Position numbers and translations under genes: made by a program. The notes under the pieces are model-generated. The model saw nothing but the letters and a program-made list of their open reading frames with translations, searched no databases and was not told where the DNA came from. From NCBI GenBank assembly GCA_027491115.1, contig JAIXWV010000034.1, forward strand, positions 186,001-250,000: a DNA stretch of 64,000 bases, written 5' to 3'. Of the stretch, positions 53,305-61,407 are shown piece by piece (position 1 is the first letter of the stretch; each line of letters starts with the position of its first letter). The DNA is from Pseudomonadota bacterium. GTDB lineage: Bacteria; Bdellovibrionota; UBA1018; CAIMNF01.

Positions 53305-54705
53305 TCAGCTTGAGCAGGAAATCTCAAAATGCTTGAACGCCTCAGGAGTCGGGCCCGAATAGCGCTCGAATTCCGGGTGCTCGCCAAAAGGATGCTCCAG
53401 GATCCGGATCCAGTTGAGGAGCTCCCGATCGGAACCTTTTTTGACGGACTCGATCACTTCTTGGGCGATATAATTCCTGAGGATGAACTTGGGGTTGTTC
53501 TGGAGCATCCCGATCGAACGCTCGGATTCAGAACGCCCGTCCAGGACGAGACGCTCGCGGTAGCGCTTGAGCCAGGACTGTAGCCCCTCCCCTCGAAACA
53601 GTGGATCCTCGAAAAACGCCTCACGAGCCAGACTCCGGAAGAACCAGGTATAGTCGATCCGCTCGGTGTGGAGGAGCCTCACGAGATCCAAAAACAGGGC
53701 CGAGTCTCCCTCACGTGCCGTCACGAGGCCGAGCCTAAGCCGAATCTTTCGCTCGGTCTCGGCATGAAAATCATGGAAGTAGGCATCCAGCATTCCAGCC
53801 AGACGTTCCACCGGGACGAGGTCCCGGAAACAAGCCAAGAACCGTTCGAGGTTCCACACTCCCACATCCGGTTGCCGGTGATAGGCATAGCGACCCTCGT
53901 GGTCGGTGTGGTTGCACACATGATCCAGCTGCGTATCCTCGAGAAAACCGAAGGGACCATAATCGAGGGTGAATCCCAGAACGGAAAAATTATCGGTGTT
54001 CATGACCCCATGGCAAAACCCCACATCCTGCCACGCAGCGATCATGTGGGCGGTCCGCTTCGTGATCTCGCGGAGCATTTCTTCGATCGTGCACCCTTGA
54101 AAAAACAGTTCGCGAGTGTAGTGAGTGAGTGCATCGAACTCGTCGGGTCTTTTGAAATGACGACAGAGCTCGAAGTGTCCGAAGCGGACATTGGACGGGA
54201 ATACTCGGGCCACGAGAGCCGCGGTCTCGACGGTTTCACGCGCCACAGGTTCCGTCCCTGAAATGAGGGCCAATACCTCGGAGGTCGGGATCCCGAGTCC
54301 CTTCATTGCAATGGAACACAGGTACTCGCGGACAGAGGAGCGCAATACCGCCCGCCCGTCCCCTCTTCTGGAAAACGGGGTCTGCCCCGCACCTTTCACC
54401 TGGATCTCAAGGCGCCCCCGGGTGGAAGTCACGAACTCACCCAGTGAAATGGCCCGTCCATCGCCCAGTTGCCCGGCCCAAACGCCGAATTGGTGTCCCG
54501 CATAGCGCGTGGCAATCCGCTGGTCCCCTTCGATCCGGCTTTGTCCGTTCAGCCAGGTGAGCAGTTCTCCATCCGAGAGTCGATCCAACTCGAGATGTTT
54601 ACGGATTCCCGCCTGAACATGAATCAAGCGGGCACCCACTACCGGAGTCGGGTCGACTTCCGAGTGAAGCCAAGCAGGCAGTGTCTGAAAGCTGTTCTCA
54701 AGCAT
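53305..54705 (-). CDS. selO: SelO/YdiU-family protein adenylyltransferase
   Basis: A 466-residue pseudokinase-fold enzyme that transfers AMP to proteins. Signatures: RYAGHQFGVWAGQLGDGRAI, GAGQTPFSRRGDGRAVLRSS, and HGVMNTDNFSVLGFTLDYGP with the conserved metal-binding Asn-Asp pair. The protein ends ISCSS: eukaryotic SelO has selenocysteine at this Cys position. It overlaps the fba gene by 8 nt on the same strand, so it is co-transcribed with aldolase. Confidence 0.92.
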   Translation of the reverse strand: MLENSFQTLPAWLHSEVDPTPVVGARLIHVQAGIRKHLELDRLSDGELLTWLNGQSRIEGDQRIATRYAGHQFGVWAGQLGDGRAISLGEFVTSTRGRLEIQVKGAGQTPFSRRGDGRAVLRSSVREYLCSIAMKGLGIPTSEVLALISGTEPVARETVETAALVARVFPSNVRFGHFELCRHFKRPDEFDALTHYTRELFFQGCTIEEMLREITKRTAHMIAAWQDVGFCHGVMNTDNFSVLGFTLDYGPFGFLEDTQLDHVCNHTDHEGRYAYHRQPDVGVWNLERFLACFRDLVPVERLAGMLDAYFHDFHAETERKIRLRLGLVTAREGDSALFLDLVRLLHTERIDYTWFFRSLAREAFFEDPLFRGEGLQSWLKRYRERLVLDGRSESERSIGMLQNNPKFILRNYIAQEVIESVKKGSDRELLNWIRILEHPFGEHPEFERYSGPTPEAFKHFEISCSS

Positions 54706-55762
54706 TCCGGTTCAGGTTGTTGAGGTCTTCGAAAGCCCCTTTCAGGCGCTTCACGAAATTCTCTTCACCCTTCCGGAGCCAAACGCGAGGATCGTAGTAC
54801 TTTTTGTTCGGAGCATCCGGTCCTTCGGGATTTCCGAGCTGGCCTTGCAGATAGGCGCTCTTCTCAAGATAGAAGTCTTTGACTCCTTCCCAGAACGCCC
54901 ACTGCATGTCAGTGTCGATATTCATCTTGATCACGCCGTAGCCGATGGTCTCGCGGATCTCTTCCCGGGTGGAACCGGAGCCTCCGTGGAACACAAAGTT
55001 CACGGGCTTCTTGGCGGTTCCGAATTTTTTCTCAATGTGCTCTTGCGAGTTCTTCAGGATCACCGGAGTGAGCTTCACATTCCCGGGCTTGTACACGCCG
55101 TGCACGTTTCCGAACGATGCTGCAACCGTGAATCCCTCACCGATTTCTTTCAGGTGCTGAAACGCATAGGCCACGTCTTCCGGCTGGGTGTAGAGTTTGG
55201 CGTTGTCCACGTGGGTGTTGTCGACTCCGTCTTCCTCGCCGCCGGTAACGCCGAGCTCGATTTCGATCCCGGTCTCAATCGCACGCATGCGCTTGAAGTA
55301 GTTCGAAGAAATCTCGATGTTTTCCTGTAACGATTCTTCCGAGAGGTCGAGCATATGGGAAGAAAACAGGGGCTTCTTGGTTGCTTGGTAGTGTTCTTCA
55401 CTCATCTTCAGCATCCCGTCGATCCAGGGCAGGAGCTTCTTGGCCGCATGATCGGTATGGATCACGACCGGCACGCCATAATGTTCGGCCATGAGCGCGA
55501 TGTGACGTGCACCGGACACGGAACCAAGCACCGCTCCACCGTCATTCGGCAGCTTGAGCGCTTTCCCGGCATAAAACTGACCTCCACCGTTCGAGAACTG
55601 GATGATCACAGGCGAGTTCACAGCCTTCGCTGTCTCCAGAACCGCGTTCACCGAATCCGTACCGATGACATTCACTGCAGGGAGGGCGAAGCCGGTCTCC
55701 TTGGCGTATTGATAAAGATCCTTCAGGGCTGAACCGTAGACGATACCGGGCTTGAATTTCAT
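54698..55762 (-). CDS. fba: Fructose-bisphosphate aldolase, class II
   Basis: A 354-residue Zn-dependent aldolase, class IIA. Signatures: VIIQFSNGGGQFYAG, VVIHTDHAAKKLLPW with the zinc-ligand His, ELGVTGGEEDGVDN, FGNVHGVYKPGNV and FHGGSGSTREEIRE with a further zinc His. The enzyme cleaves fructose 1,6-bisphosphate, and complements gap-pgk-tpiA at 28-31 kb. Start at 55762. It overlaps selO at its 3' end. Confidence 0.95.
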   Translation of the reverse strand: MKFKPGIVYGSALKDLYQYAKETGFALPAVNVIGTDSVNAVLETAKAVNSPVIIQFSNGGGQFYAGKALKLPNDGGAVLGSVSGARHIALMAEHYGVPVVIHTDHAAKKLLPWIDGMLKMSEEHYQATKKPLFSSHMLDLSEESLQENIEISSNYFKRMRAIETGIEIELGVTGGEEDGVDNTHVDNAKLYTQPEDVAYAFQHLKEIGEGFTVAASFGNVHGVYKPGNVKLTPVILKNSQEHIEKKFGTAKKPVNFVFHGGSGSTREEIRETIGYGVIKMNIDTDMQWAFWEGVKDFYLEKSAYLQGQLGNPEGPDAPNKKYYDPRVWLRKGEENFVKRLKGAFEDLNNLNRNA

Positions 55763-55774
55763 GCCCTTTTCGTA

Positions 55775-56599
55775 TCAAAAAATCAGTTCGTCGGAAATCT
55801 CAAACAACTCAGGACTCACTCCCCGACCGCAATGAGAATCGATCGCTGCCGCAATGCGGCGAAAGTCATTTCTAAAGCCGGCGTAGGGAATGAACTCGGC
55901 GTAGCCGAGATCCAGGGTCCTGTCCCCCCGACGGTACTCGAGTGCACGGGTCTCGTCTGGAAAGTTCGAGTCGATGAAACTGAGCCGGTACCCTTCCCCC
56001 GTCTCTTCCATTCCAAGGAGCAAAAGGGCATGGGACGTGATCCCCTTCATCTGCGCCATGAGCCAGAGCCCGGGCTTGGATTTCTTGAATGCACGATGGA
56101 TCCGCTCCATCCTGCGCTCGAGTCTACGCGCGGGCAAACTCGGACGCCCGGAGAGACCTCGAATCCATTGTTGATTCAAAAATCCGTCCCGGATCTGCCA
56201 AAGATCCAGCTCACGCTGGACCAGAACCTGATGGTCGCGGGTGAATTCTGAAAAACCGGCATAGCCTGGAATTTCCACCACCCGACGCTGATGTGCCAGA
56301 TCTCTTAGGATTCCCTCTACGCCGTTCCGATCGGGTTTCGGAAGCTCGGGTCGGAACCGTGCCAGATAGATGGCCGAACGCTGAAGGCGGCTGTGCCACC
56401 AACAAGTCCCCCCGTTCAGGAGTCCGCCTTGGTTTTCAAATCCCATCCGCAAAGAGGGCTCAAAAAAGAAGGCCCGGATCTCGTCCTCCGACCGGGTACA
56501 AAAATCCACTTCTTCAGCTGACCCTGCCGGAGCGGAAATCAGCCCGACCAGAATTCCGATCACTCCCCAAAAACCAACCCCGATGACTTTCCCGCCCAT
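55775..56599 (-). CDS. Secreted protein with possible papain-fold cysteine-protease triad
   Basis: A 274-residue protein with a signal peptide (VIGVGFWGVIGILVGLISAP). Candidate catalytic residues in order: GGTCWWHSRLQR (C66), GITSHALLLLGME (His near 185) and LSFIDSNFP (Asp near 207), with strands around the His and Asp as in a papain-like fold. The CW dipeptide is common in the catalytic helix of such proteins. No family is recognised, so function is inference. An aldolase gene follows 12 nt downstream in the same direction. Confidence 0.6.
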   Translation of the reverse strand: MGGKVIGVGFWGVIGILVGLISAPAGSAEEVDFCTRSEDEIRAFFFEPSLRMGFENQGGLLNGGTCWWHSRLQRSAIYLARFRPELPKPDRNGVEGILRDLAHQRRVVEIPGYAGFSEFTRDHQVLVQRELDLWQIRDGFLNQQWIRGLSGRPSLPARRLERRMERIHRAFKKSKPGLWLMAQMKGITSHALLLLGMEETGEGYRLSFIDSNFPDETRALEYRRGDRTLDLGYAEFIPYAGFRNDFRRIAAAIDSHCGRGVSPELFEISDELIF

Positions 56600-56639
56600 C
56601 CGGCTATGAAAACCGGTTTTGGCCCGCGGGTCAATAGCC

Positions 56640-57971
56640 TTAAAGCAGCAATCCCTTGAGAAGCAGGCTGGCCAGGGTGAAATAAATCATGATCCCGGTG
56701 ACATCAACCAAAGTCGCCACAAAGGGGGCGGAGGCACTGGCCGGATCGAGGCCGAACCGCTTCAGTAAAAAGGGCAGCATCGAGCCGGTGATGGTTCCCC
56801 ACAAGACAATTCCCAGAAGACTCAATGAAACCGTCAGGCCGATCCAAAAATAATGGGGTCCGTAAATGGCCTCGGTACCGGGCCAGAAAAGAATCCTGAG
56901 CAAACCGATCACCCCGAGAATCCCCCCGAGCAGGAGCCCAGCCCGAAGCTCGCGGAAGAACACCCGTCCATAATCCTTGAGCTTCACTTCACCGAGAGCC
57001 ATCGCCCGGATGATCAGGGTCGAGGCCTGGGATCCGGAATTCCCTCCGCTAGAGATGATCAGCGGAATGAAAAGCGCGAGGACCACGGCCCGCTCGATCT
57101 GCTTCTCATAAAAGCCCATGACCGTCGCAGTGAACATCTCGCTCACAAACAACAGAACCAGCCACCCGGCCCGTTTCTTGACCAGATCAAAGAGCGGGAC
57201 CTGGAGATACGGATCCTCGAGAGCGGCGGTCCCCCCGAGCTTGTGCATGTCTTCGGTGGCTTCTTCTTGCACGACATCGACCACGTCATCAACCGAGACA
57301 ATCCCCTTCATGAGTCCTTGTCCGTCGACAACAGGGATGGCGGTCAGTCCGTGATGTGAGAATTTCCGACTCACCTCTTCCTGGTCCATGTGCTCAGGAA
57401 CGGTGATGAGATCGGTTTCCATGATTTCTGAAACGAGCTTTTCCGGAGAAGCGAGGAGCAGATCCCGGAACGAAACTGTGCCCATCAATTTTGCATCGGG
57501 ACCGATCACGTAAGCATAATGGATGGTCTCGACCTGCTTCCGGGCCTGGGTCCTGAGATACCGGACCGCCACATCCACGGTCACATCAGGACGAAGACGC
57601 ACAAATCGCGGGTTCATGAGACCCCCGGCTGCATCCTCCGCGTAGGCCAGAAGCGCCGTGACGTCGGCGGCAGTGTCCCGGTCCAAGAGCCCGATCAGTC
57701 GCTCTCGTTCATCGAGAGGAAACTCCTGAATCAAATCGGCCGAATCATCCAGCGGGAGCAATCGGAGCCAGGACCGGCGCTCACTCCAATCCAAAACAGA
57801 GAACCACTCGGCCTGATCAGACGGACCCAAATTCAAAAAAAGCTCTTCGGCATCACTCCTGGACAGCCTCCGAAACCAGTTCAGACGGTCATCCGGTGCG
57901 ATCTGTGACCAGCTCTCTTTCAGCAGGTCGACATCGGGCGAATGGGAGTGAAGGGTTTCGAAGGAACTCAC
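56640..57971 (-). CDS. mgtE: Magnesium transporter MgtE
   Basis: A 443-residue protein. Order: N-terminal superhelical MgtE_N repeats (1-125, LFLNLGPSDQAEWFSVLD pattern), two CBS domains (130-260), then five membrane helices (280-443). Membrane signatures GFYEKQIERAVVLALFIPLI and SGGNSGSQASTLIIRAMAL are typical of the Mg2+ channel. The N and CBS domains gate the channel by Mg2+ level in known members. It overlaps the upstream small gene (57968-57971). Confidence 0.94.
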   Translation of the reverse strand: MSSFETLHSHSPDVDLLKESWSQIAPDDRLNWFRRLSRSDAEELFLNLGPSDQAEWFSVLDWSERRSWLRLLPLDDSADLIQEFPLDERERLIGLLDRDTAADVTALLAYAEDAAGGLMNPRFVRLRPDVTVDVAVRYLRTQARKQVETIHYAYVIGPDAKLMGTVSFRDLLLASPEKLVSEIMETDLITVPEHMDQEEVSRKFSHHGLTAIPVVDGQGLMKGIVSVDDVVDVVQEEATEDMHKLGGTAALEDPYLQVPLFDLVKKRAGWLVLLFVSEMFTATVMGFYEKQIERAVVLALFIPLIISSGGNSGSQASTLIIRAMALGEVKLKDYGRVFFRELRAGLLLGGILGVIGLLRILFWPGTEAIYGPHYFWIGLTVSLSLLGIVLWGTITGSMLPFLLKRFGLDPASASAPFVATLVDVTGIMIYFTLASLLLKGLLL

Positions 57972-58198
57972 TGTTTCACCCCCCCATAACGGACCACTGC
58001 ACTCATCCCTTCGTGACCTTTACCCTCGTGGATCATGCGGTCTTTTTCCTCGAGCACCCGGGTATCCAGTGCATGAAAGTCTATTTGAAGACCTTCCCGG
58101 GTCATCATGAGCTCGGCCAGAAAATCATTGGGCTCGGTTCCATAGTAGAAACCGTCCTGACCGTAGCGTGCATCCCAGGGGTTCAGCTCCTGAGCCAT
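57968..58198 (-). pseudogene. Core-deleted methyltransferase relic (76 residues)
   Basis: A 76-residue reading frame. The first part, NPWDARYGQDGFYYGTEPN, is typical of the N terminus of TehB-like SAM methyltransferases (WDxRY...YGTEPNDFL). The rest, LMMTREGLQIDF then RMIHEGKGHEGMSAVVRYGG, matches the C terminus of the same family (a LMM-x-x-x-x-L helix then ER-x-IxEGxxHxGxxAVVQ). The SAM-binding core (about 120 residues) is missing, so the frame looks like an in-frame internal deletion. It is still open, ATGA-coupled to mgtE and abuts the DUF302 gene by 0 nt, so it may be translated. It could be a relic or a retained mini-protein. Confidence 0.65.
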
Positions 58199-58588
58199 TC
58201 AGAGAGCCTCGAGCGCTTTCATTAGACGTTCATCCGCCTCACAAGCCATGGCGGTGAGTTCTTGATCACCGAGGATCTCCATCATCGAAGATGGCTTGGC
58301 GAGCTCGATCGAATAGTTGGACGGGCTGATCTCGCGAACCACTGCGTTACAAGGCAGTAGGGAGGTCACATCAGGTGCACGGGTATAGGCCTCGAAGGCC
58401 AAGGCCGGATTGCAAGCTCCGAGAATCACCACGGGAGGCAGATCCTTACCGAGCTTTTCCTTCATCTTGGCGTGGAAGTCGATCCGGGTCAGAATGCCGA
58501 AGCCCTGCCCCTTCAATGCTTCGGTCAAACGGGCGATCACGCCCTCCAAATCTCCAGTGACGGTTTTCTTCAGATTGATCGGGTTCAT
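58199..58588 (-). CDS. DUF302 family protein
   Basis: A 129-residue protein. The fold pattern VTGDLEGVIARLTEALKGQG, ILTRIDFHAKMKEKLG and VILGACNPALAFEAYT, then SLLPCNAVVREI, is characteristic of DUF302, whose function is unknown (some members are linked to metal or redox processes). The NP and CN residues and the Cys are typical. The next gene starts directly at its stop. A GGCGAGC-like site precedes ATG. Confidence 0.88.
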   Translation of the reverse strand: MNPINLKKTVTGDLEGVIARLTEALKGQGFGILTRIDFHAKMKEKLGKDLPPVVILGACNPALAFEAYTRAPDVTSLLPCNAVVREISPSNYSIELAKPSSMMEILGDQELTAMACEADERLMKALEAL

Positions 58589-58623
58589 CTGCTCGCCTCC
58601 TGATCTGGGATCCTACTCCCCCC

Positions 58624-59223
58624 TCAAGCCCTGTACAAGCCCTTCCGGTTGGCTCCCAGAAAACAAGCATCGGTTAACAGACTCGGAGCAGTGGGGAGAC
58701 GCTCGATCTGAGCGGGGGTAAACATCTCCCAAGCCGTCTCCTCGTAAAACTCGAGACTCAGATCTCCCACGTCTTCTACTCCATCCTTCCAATTCCAGCG
58801 TTTCAGATACTTGTTGAGACGGATCGGTCCGGACCAGGCCACCAGGCTCATCTGGCCCTTGGTGTTGAAGTAAAACGGAAAATAACTGTGCGCGAGAGAC
58901 TCCACGGTCCGATAAACCGGAGCTCTCCAGCCCAATAAAGTCGTATTGCTTTTTCCAACGGCACCCCAGAGACCCTTTTCTTTGAACAAAGCCACCACAT
59001 GATCGTCATCCCGATGGGACCTCAGGTGGAGCATTTTCGGCTCGTGACCGATCCTCTCCAAGAGATCCGCAGCAAGGAGTCCCCCTTCCATGCAATGAGC
59101 GGCGCCCTGTGCAAGCACGCCCGCGGCCGATGCACAGTTCGATCCGGGGTTGTAAGGGATGGCGTGGACAAACTCCTGAATTTTCCAGGGTGACTTCAAC
59201 TGACGGAGTTTCAGACTCTTCAT
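58624..59223 (-). CDS. Transglutaminase-like family protein
   Basis: A 199-residue protein. Catalytic-type residues are visible: AHCMEGGLLAADLLERIG with a Cys at the start of a helix, and HRDDDHVVALFKEKGLWGAV with the His. This NxC-x-x-x...AHCMEG, then DDDHVV pattern occurs in a known bacterial transglutaminase/protease-like family; its substrate is unknown. The C-terminal half has a SYFPFYFNTKGQMSLVAWSGP segment of that family in shorter form. A TATACT element sits 7 nt before ATG and no ribosome site is seen. Confidence 0.72.
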   Translation of the reverse strand: MKSLKLRQLKSPWKIQEFVHAIPYNPGSNCASAAGVLAQGAAHCMEGGLLAADLLERIGHEPKMLHLRSHRDDDHVVALFKEKGLWGAVGKSNTTLLGWRAPVYRTVESLAHSYFPFYFNTKGQMSLVAWSGPIRLNKYLKRWNWKDGVEDVGDLSLEFYEETAWEMFTPAQIERLPTAPSLLTDACFLGANRKGLYRA

Positions 59224-59230
59224 ACGGATG

Positions 59231-59258
59231 AGTATAATTCAACTGAAGCCGTTGAAAA
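59231..59258 (-). promoter_or_regulatory. Candidate promoter of the transglutaminase-like gene (leaderless layout)
   Basis: On the minus strand TTTTCA (59253-59258), a 16-nt spacer and TATACT (59231-59236), 7 nt before the ATG at 59223. No Shine-Dalgarno. Confidence 0.5.
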
Positions 59259-59284
59259 CCATTGTTTTTTCAATCACTTTTCAC

Positions 59285-59313
59285 TTCAAGGTCCGGATTC
59301 ACTCTGATAAAAT
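59285..59313 (+). promoter_or_regulatory. Candidate promoter of the esterase gene (leaderless layout)
   Basis: TTCAAG (59285-59290), a 17-nt spacer and TAAAAT (59308-59313), 9 nt before the ATG at 59323. The bases between are GCGCGCACC, with no ribosome site. Confidence 0.45.
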
Positions 59314-59322
59314 GCGCGCACC

Positions 59323-60249
59323 ATGCTGCTCATCCTTTCTTGGCTCTTCCTCTCGATTTCACCAGTACAGGCCGCACAACACCTGGATGTTCACTACGGA
59401 AAACACGAGCGGCAAATCTTCGACCTGTGGACCCCTTCCAGCAATGAAAAAACCCCTCTGATTGTCTACATTCACGGAGGAGGCTGGCAGGCCGGAAGCA
59501 AAGACGAGATGCGGAAAGCCCCCGGGACCCGAGCGCGGGCTCTGAATGCCGGGTTCGCATTCGCGGCGATCAATTACCGTTTTTTGAAACATGCCCCGCT
59601 TCAGACCATCATGCGTGAGGACATCGGTGGATTCATCCAGTACATCCGGCGCCATTCCGAAAAATACGGCATCGACAAGACCCGGATCTACGCCTACGGC
59701 TACAGTGCCGGCGGAAGTGCGAGTCTGTGGCTGGCGAGTCACGATGACCTGGGCGATCCTGCCTCGAAACGACGCTTGCGCAGAAAAGAATCCTCCCGGG
59801 TCCAAGGAGCGGGGCATTTGAATGCCCAGGTCTCTTATGATTTTTATGTCTGGTACCGGATCTTCGGAAAAGAACGGACCGACCGATTCATGAAAGACCA
59901 AGTCTATTCGCGATATCACTTCAAATCAGCTTCCGAACTCGACACTGAACGGGGAATCGAGGTTCGGAAGGAACTCGACATGTACGGGCAACTCACACCT
60001 GATGATGCACCGATGCTATTCTGGAACAACCTGGATGACGACCTCGACCGCGATCACAACCATTTCGTCCATTCTCCGCGCCACACCCGCGAGCTGTCTC
60101 TTCGGGCCACGGAACTGGGGATTCCGAATAAAACAGAAATCCGTGCGGATGGTTCTACGACTCCGAACGGTCATGAGAGCGCATTCGAATTTTTCCGGGA
60201 ACTCTCAATACAACAAAAACGGAGCACGACGAGCCCGGAAATCCGCTAA
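59323..60249 (+). CDS. Secreted alpha/beta-hydrolase (esterase)
   Basis: A 308-residue protein with a signal peptide (LLILSWLFLSISPVQA). Hydrolase signatures: YIHGGGWQAGSKDE (oxyanion hole HGGG), YGYSAGGSASLWLAS with the nucleophile Ser in GYSAGG, and a downstream Asp/His region (DNHNHFVHS-like, RDHNHFVHSPRH). The HGGGW block marks the hormone-sensitive-lipase/carboxylesterase group. It is probably periplasmic. Its 3' end overlaps the convergent NamZ-like gene by 45 nt. Confidence 0.85.
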   Translation: MLLILSWLFLSISPVQAAQHLDVHYGKHERQIFDLWTPSSNEKTPLIVYIHGGGWQAGSKDEMRKAPGTRARALNAGFAFAAINYRFLKHAPLQTIMREDIGGFIQYIRRHSEKYGIDKTRIYAYGYSAGGSASLWLASHDDLGDPASKRRLRRKESSRVQGAGHLNAQVSYDFYVWYRIFGKERTDRFMKDQVYSRYHFKSASELDTERGIEVRKELDMYGQLTPDDAPMLFWNNLDDDLDRDHNHFVHSPRHTRELSLRATELGIPNKTEIRADGSTTPNGHESAFEFFRELSIQQKRSTTSPEIR

Positions 60250-61407
60250 CCCGACGTCCAATTCTATCGAGAAGTCCTCCCAAGACTTCCGGTTCTTCCA
60301 GGCCTCTCTCCAGGATGCCTTACCAAAATAGAGATCTGCGTACTTACCAAAACTGATCCGTCCTCCGAAGCGATCCAGTAGCACCGAAACTATACGATAA
60401 AGAGCTTCATCCGATCGAACACGGTCCTCGGGGGACCCCACCAACTCGATTCTCACCCCACGGATATCCTGTCCTTCGTAAATGGCTCGGGTCACCCGTT
60501 GCTGATGAGGCAGGAAAACCAATCCCGGAAGCCGAAGGGAATTCAGCTGCTCAACCAGCACGCCTACCTCTACCTCGGTGATCCAGGGAGCACCGAACAC
60601 ACGGAACGCATTTTCGTTGGTGGTGCCTCTTCCCACCGAAAGATTGAATTGCTCGAGCGACCCCAGCAATGCGTAAAGCTCGACCTGCTCGATCGCTTGC
60701 AGAGCCGGAGAAGAGGCGCGCCATTCCCGTCCGAAATCCTCGTCATAGAACCGCCTTTTCCAACCGGTCACGCCCACCACATCAATTGAAAGCTGGATCT
60801 GTGTCTCGGTCAGGTACAGCAGGGCGAGCTCACCAAGGGTCATGCCGTGGCGGGTGGGTACAGAATGGTATGCGATGAAGTTTCCGGTCAGTGAGGAATC
60901 CAGCACCGAGCCTTCGACCCGCTCTCCTCCGACCGGATTCGGACGATCCAGAAGAATCACCTTCTTGCCGAGCTGAGCGGCAACCTTCATGAATCCGGCC
61001 AGAGTGGAGAAATACGTGTAATACCGCATCCCGACATCCTGCAGATCCATCACGATCACATCCACGTCGAAAAGATCTTCCGGGCGGGGGACCCTGCCGT
61101 TCTTCTTGTACAGCGAGATCACGGGTAACCCGCTGCCGGGATCCACACCGTCTTCGATCAGTCCATCCTCGAGCGAGCGGAGTCCGTGCTCGGGGGTGAA
61201 AATCTTGACCAAGCGGTGATCCGCTCTCAAGAGGTCGATCAGATGCCGACCCTTGCGATCCACTGAAGCCGCATGGGCGAGGACGGCAAGACTCTTCCCT
61301 TCGAGCTCCGAACGGACACTCACCTCACTCAAGCGATCAATACCGTACTCGATTGCGAATCCAGGTGTGACCAGTAAGAACAGATGAAGAATCAGAGTCA
61401 GGATCAT
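60205..61407 (-). CDS. Exo-beta-N-acetylmuramidase NamZ-like (DUF1343)
   Basis: A 400-residue exported protein with a signal peptide (MILTLILHLFLLVTPGFA). DUF1343 signatures: VLAHAASVDRKGRHLIDLL, FTPEHGLRS, DVIVMDLQDVGMRYYTYFST, LDRPNPVGGERVEG, and VGRGTTNENAFRVFGAPW. Characterised relatives (NamZ) release terminal MurNAc from peptidoglycan fragments. Downstream of, and coupled (ATGA) to, a phosphodiester-glycosidase gene and a GH1 gene, which suggests a murein-sugar pathway. Confidence 0.87.
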   Translation of the reverse strand: MILTLILHLFLLVTPGFAIEYGIDRLSEVSVRSELEGKSLAVLAHAASVDRKGRHLIDLLRADHRLVKIFTPEHGLRSLEDGLIEDGVDPGSGLPVISLYKKNGRVPRPEDLFDVDVIVMDLQDVGMRYYTYFSTLAGFMKVAAQLGKKVILLDRPNPVGGERVEGSVLDSSLTGNFIAYHSVPTRHGMTLGELALLYLTETQIQLSIDVVGVTGWKRRFYDEDFGREWRASSPALQAIEQVELYALLGSLEQFNLSVGRGTTNENAFRVFGAPWITEVEVGVLVEQLNSLRLPGLVFLPHQQRVTRAIYEGQDIRGVRIELVGSPEDRVRSDEALYRIVSVLLDRFGGRISFGKYADLYFGKASWREAWKNRKSWEDFSIELDVGLADFRARRAPFLLY

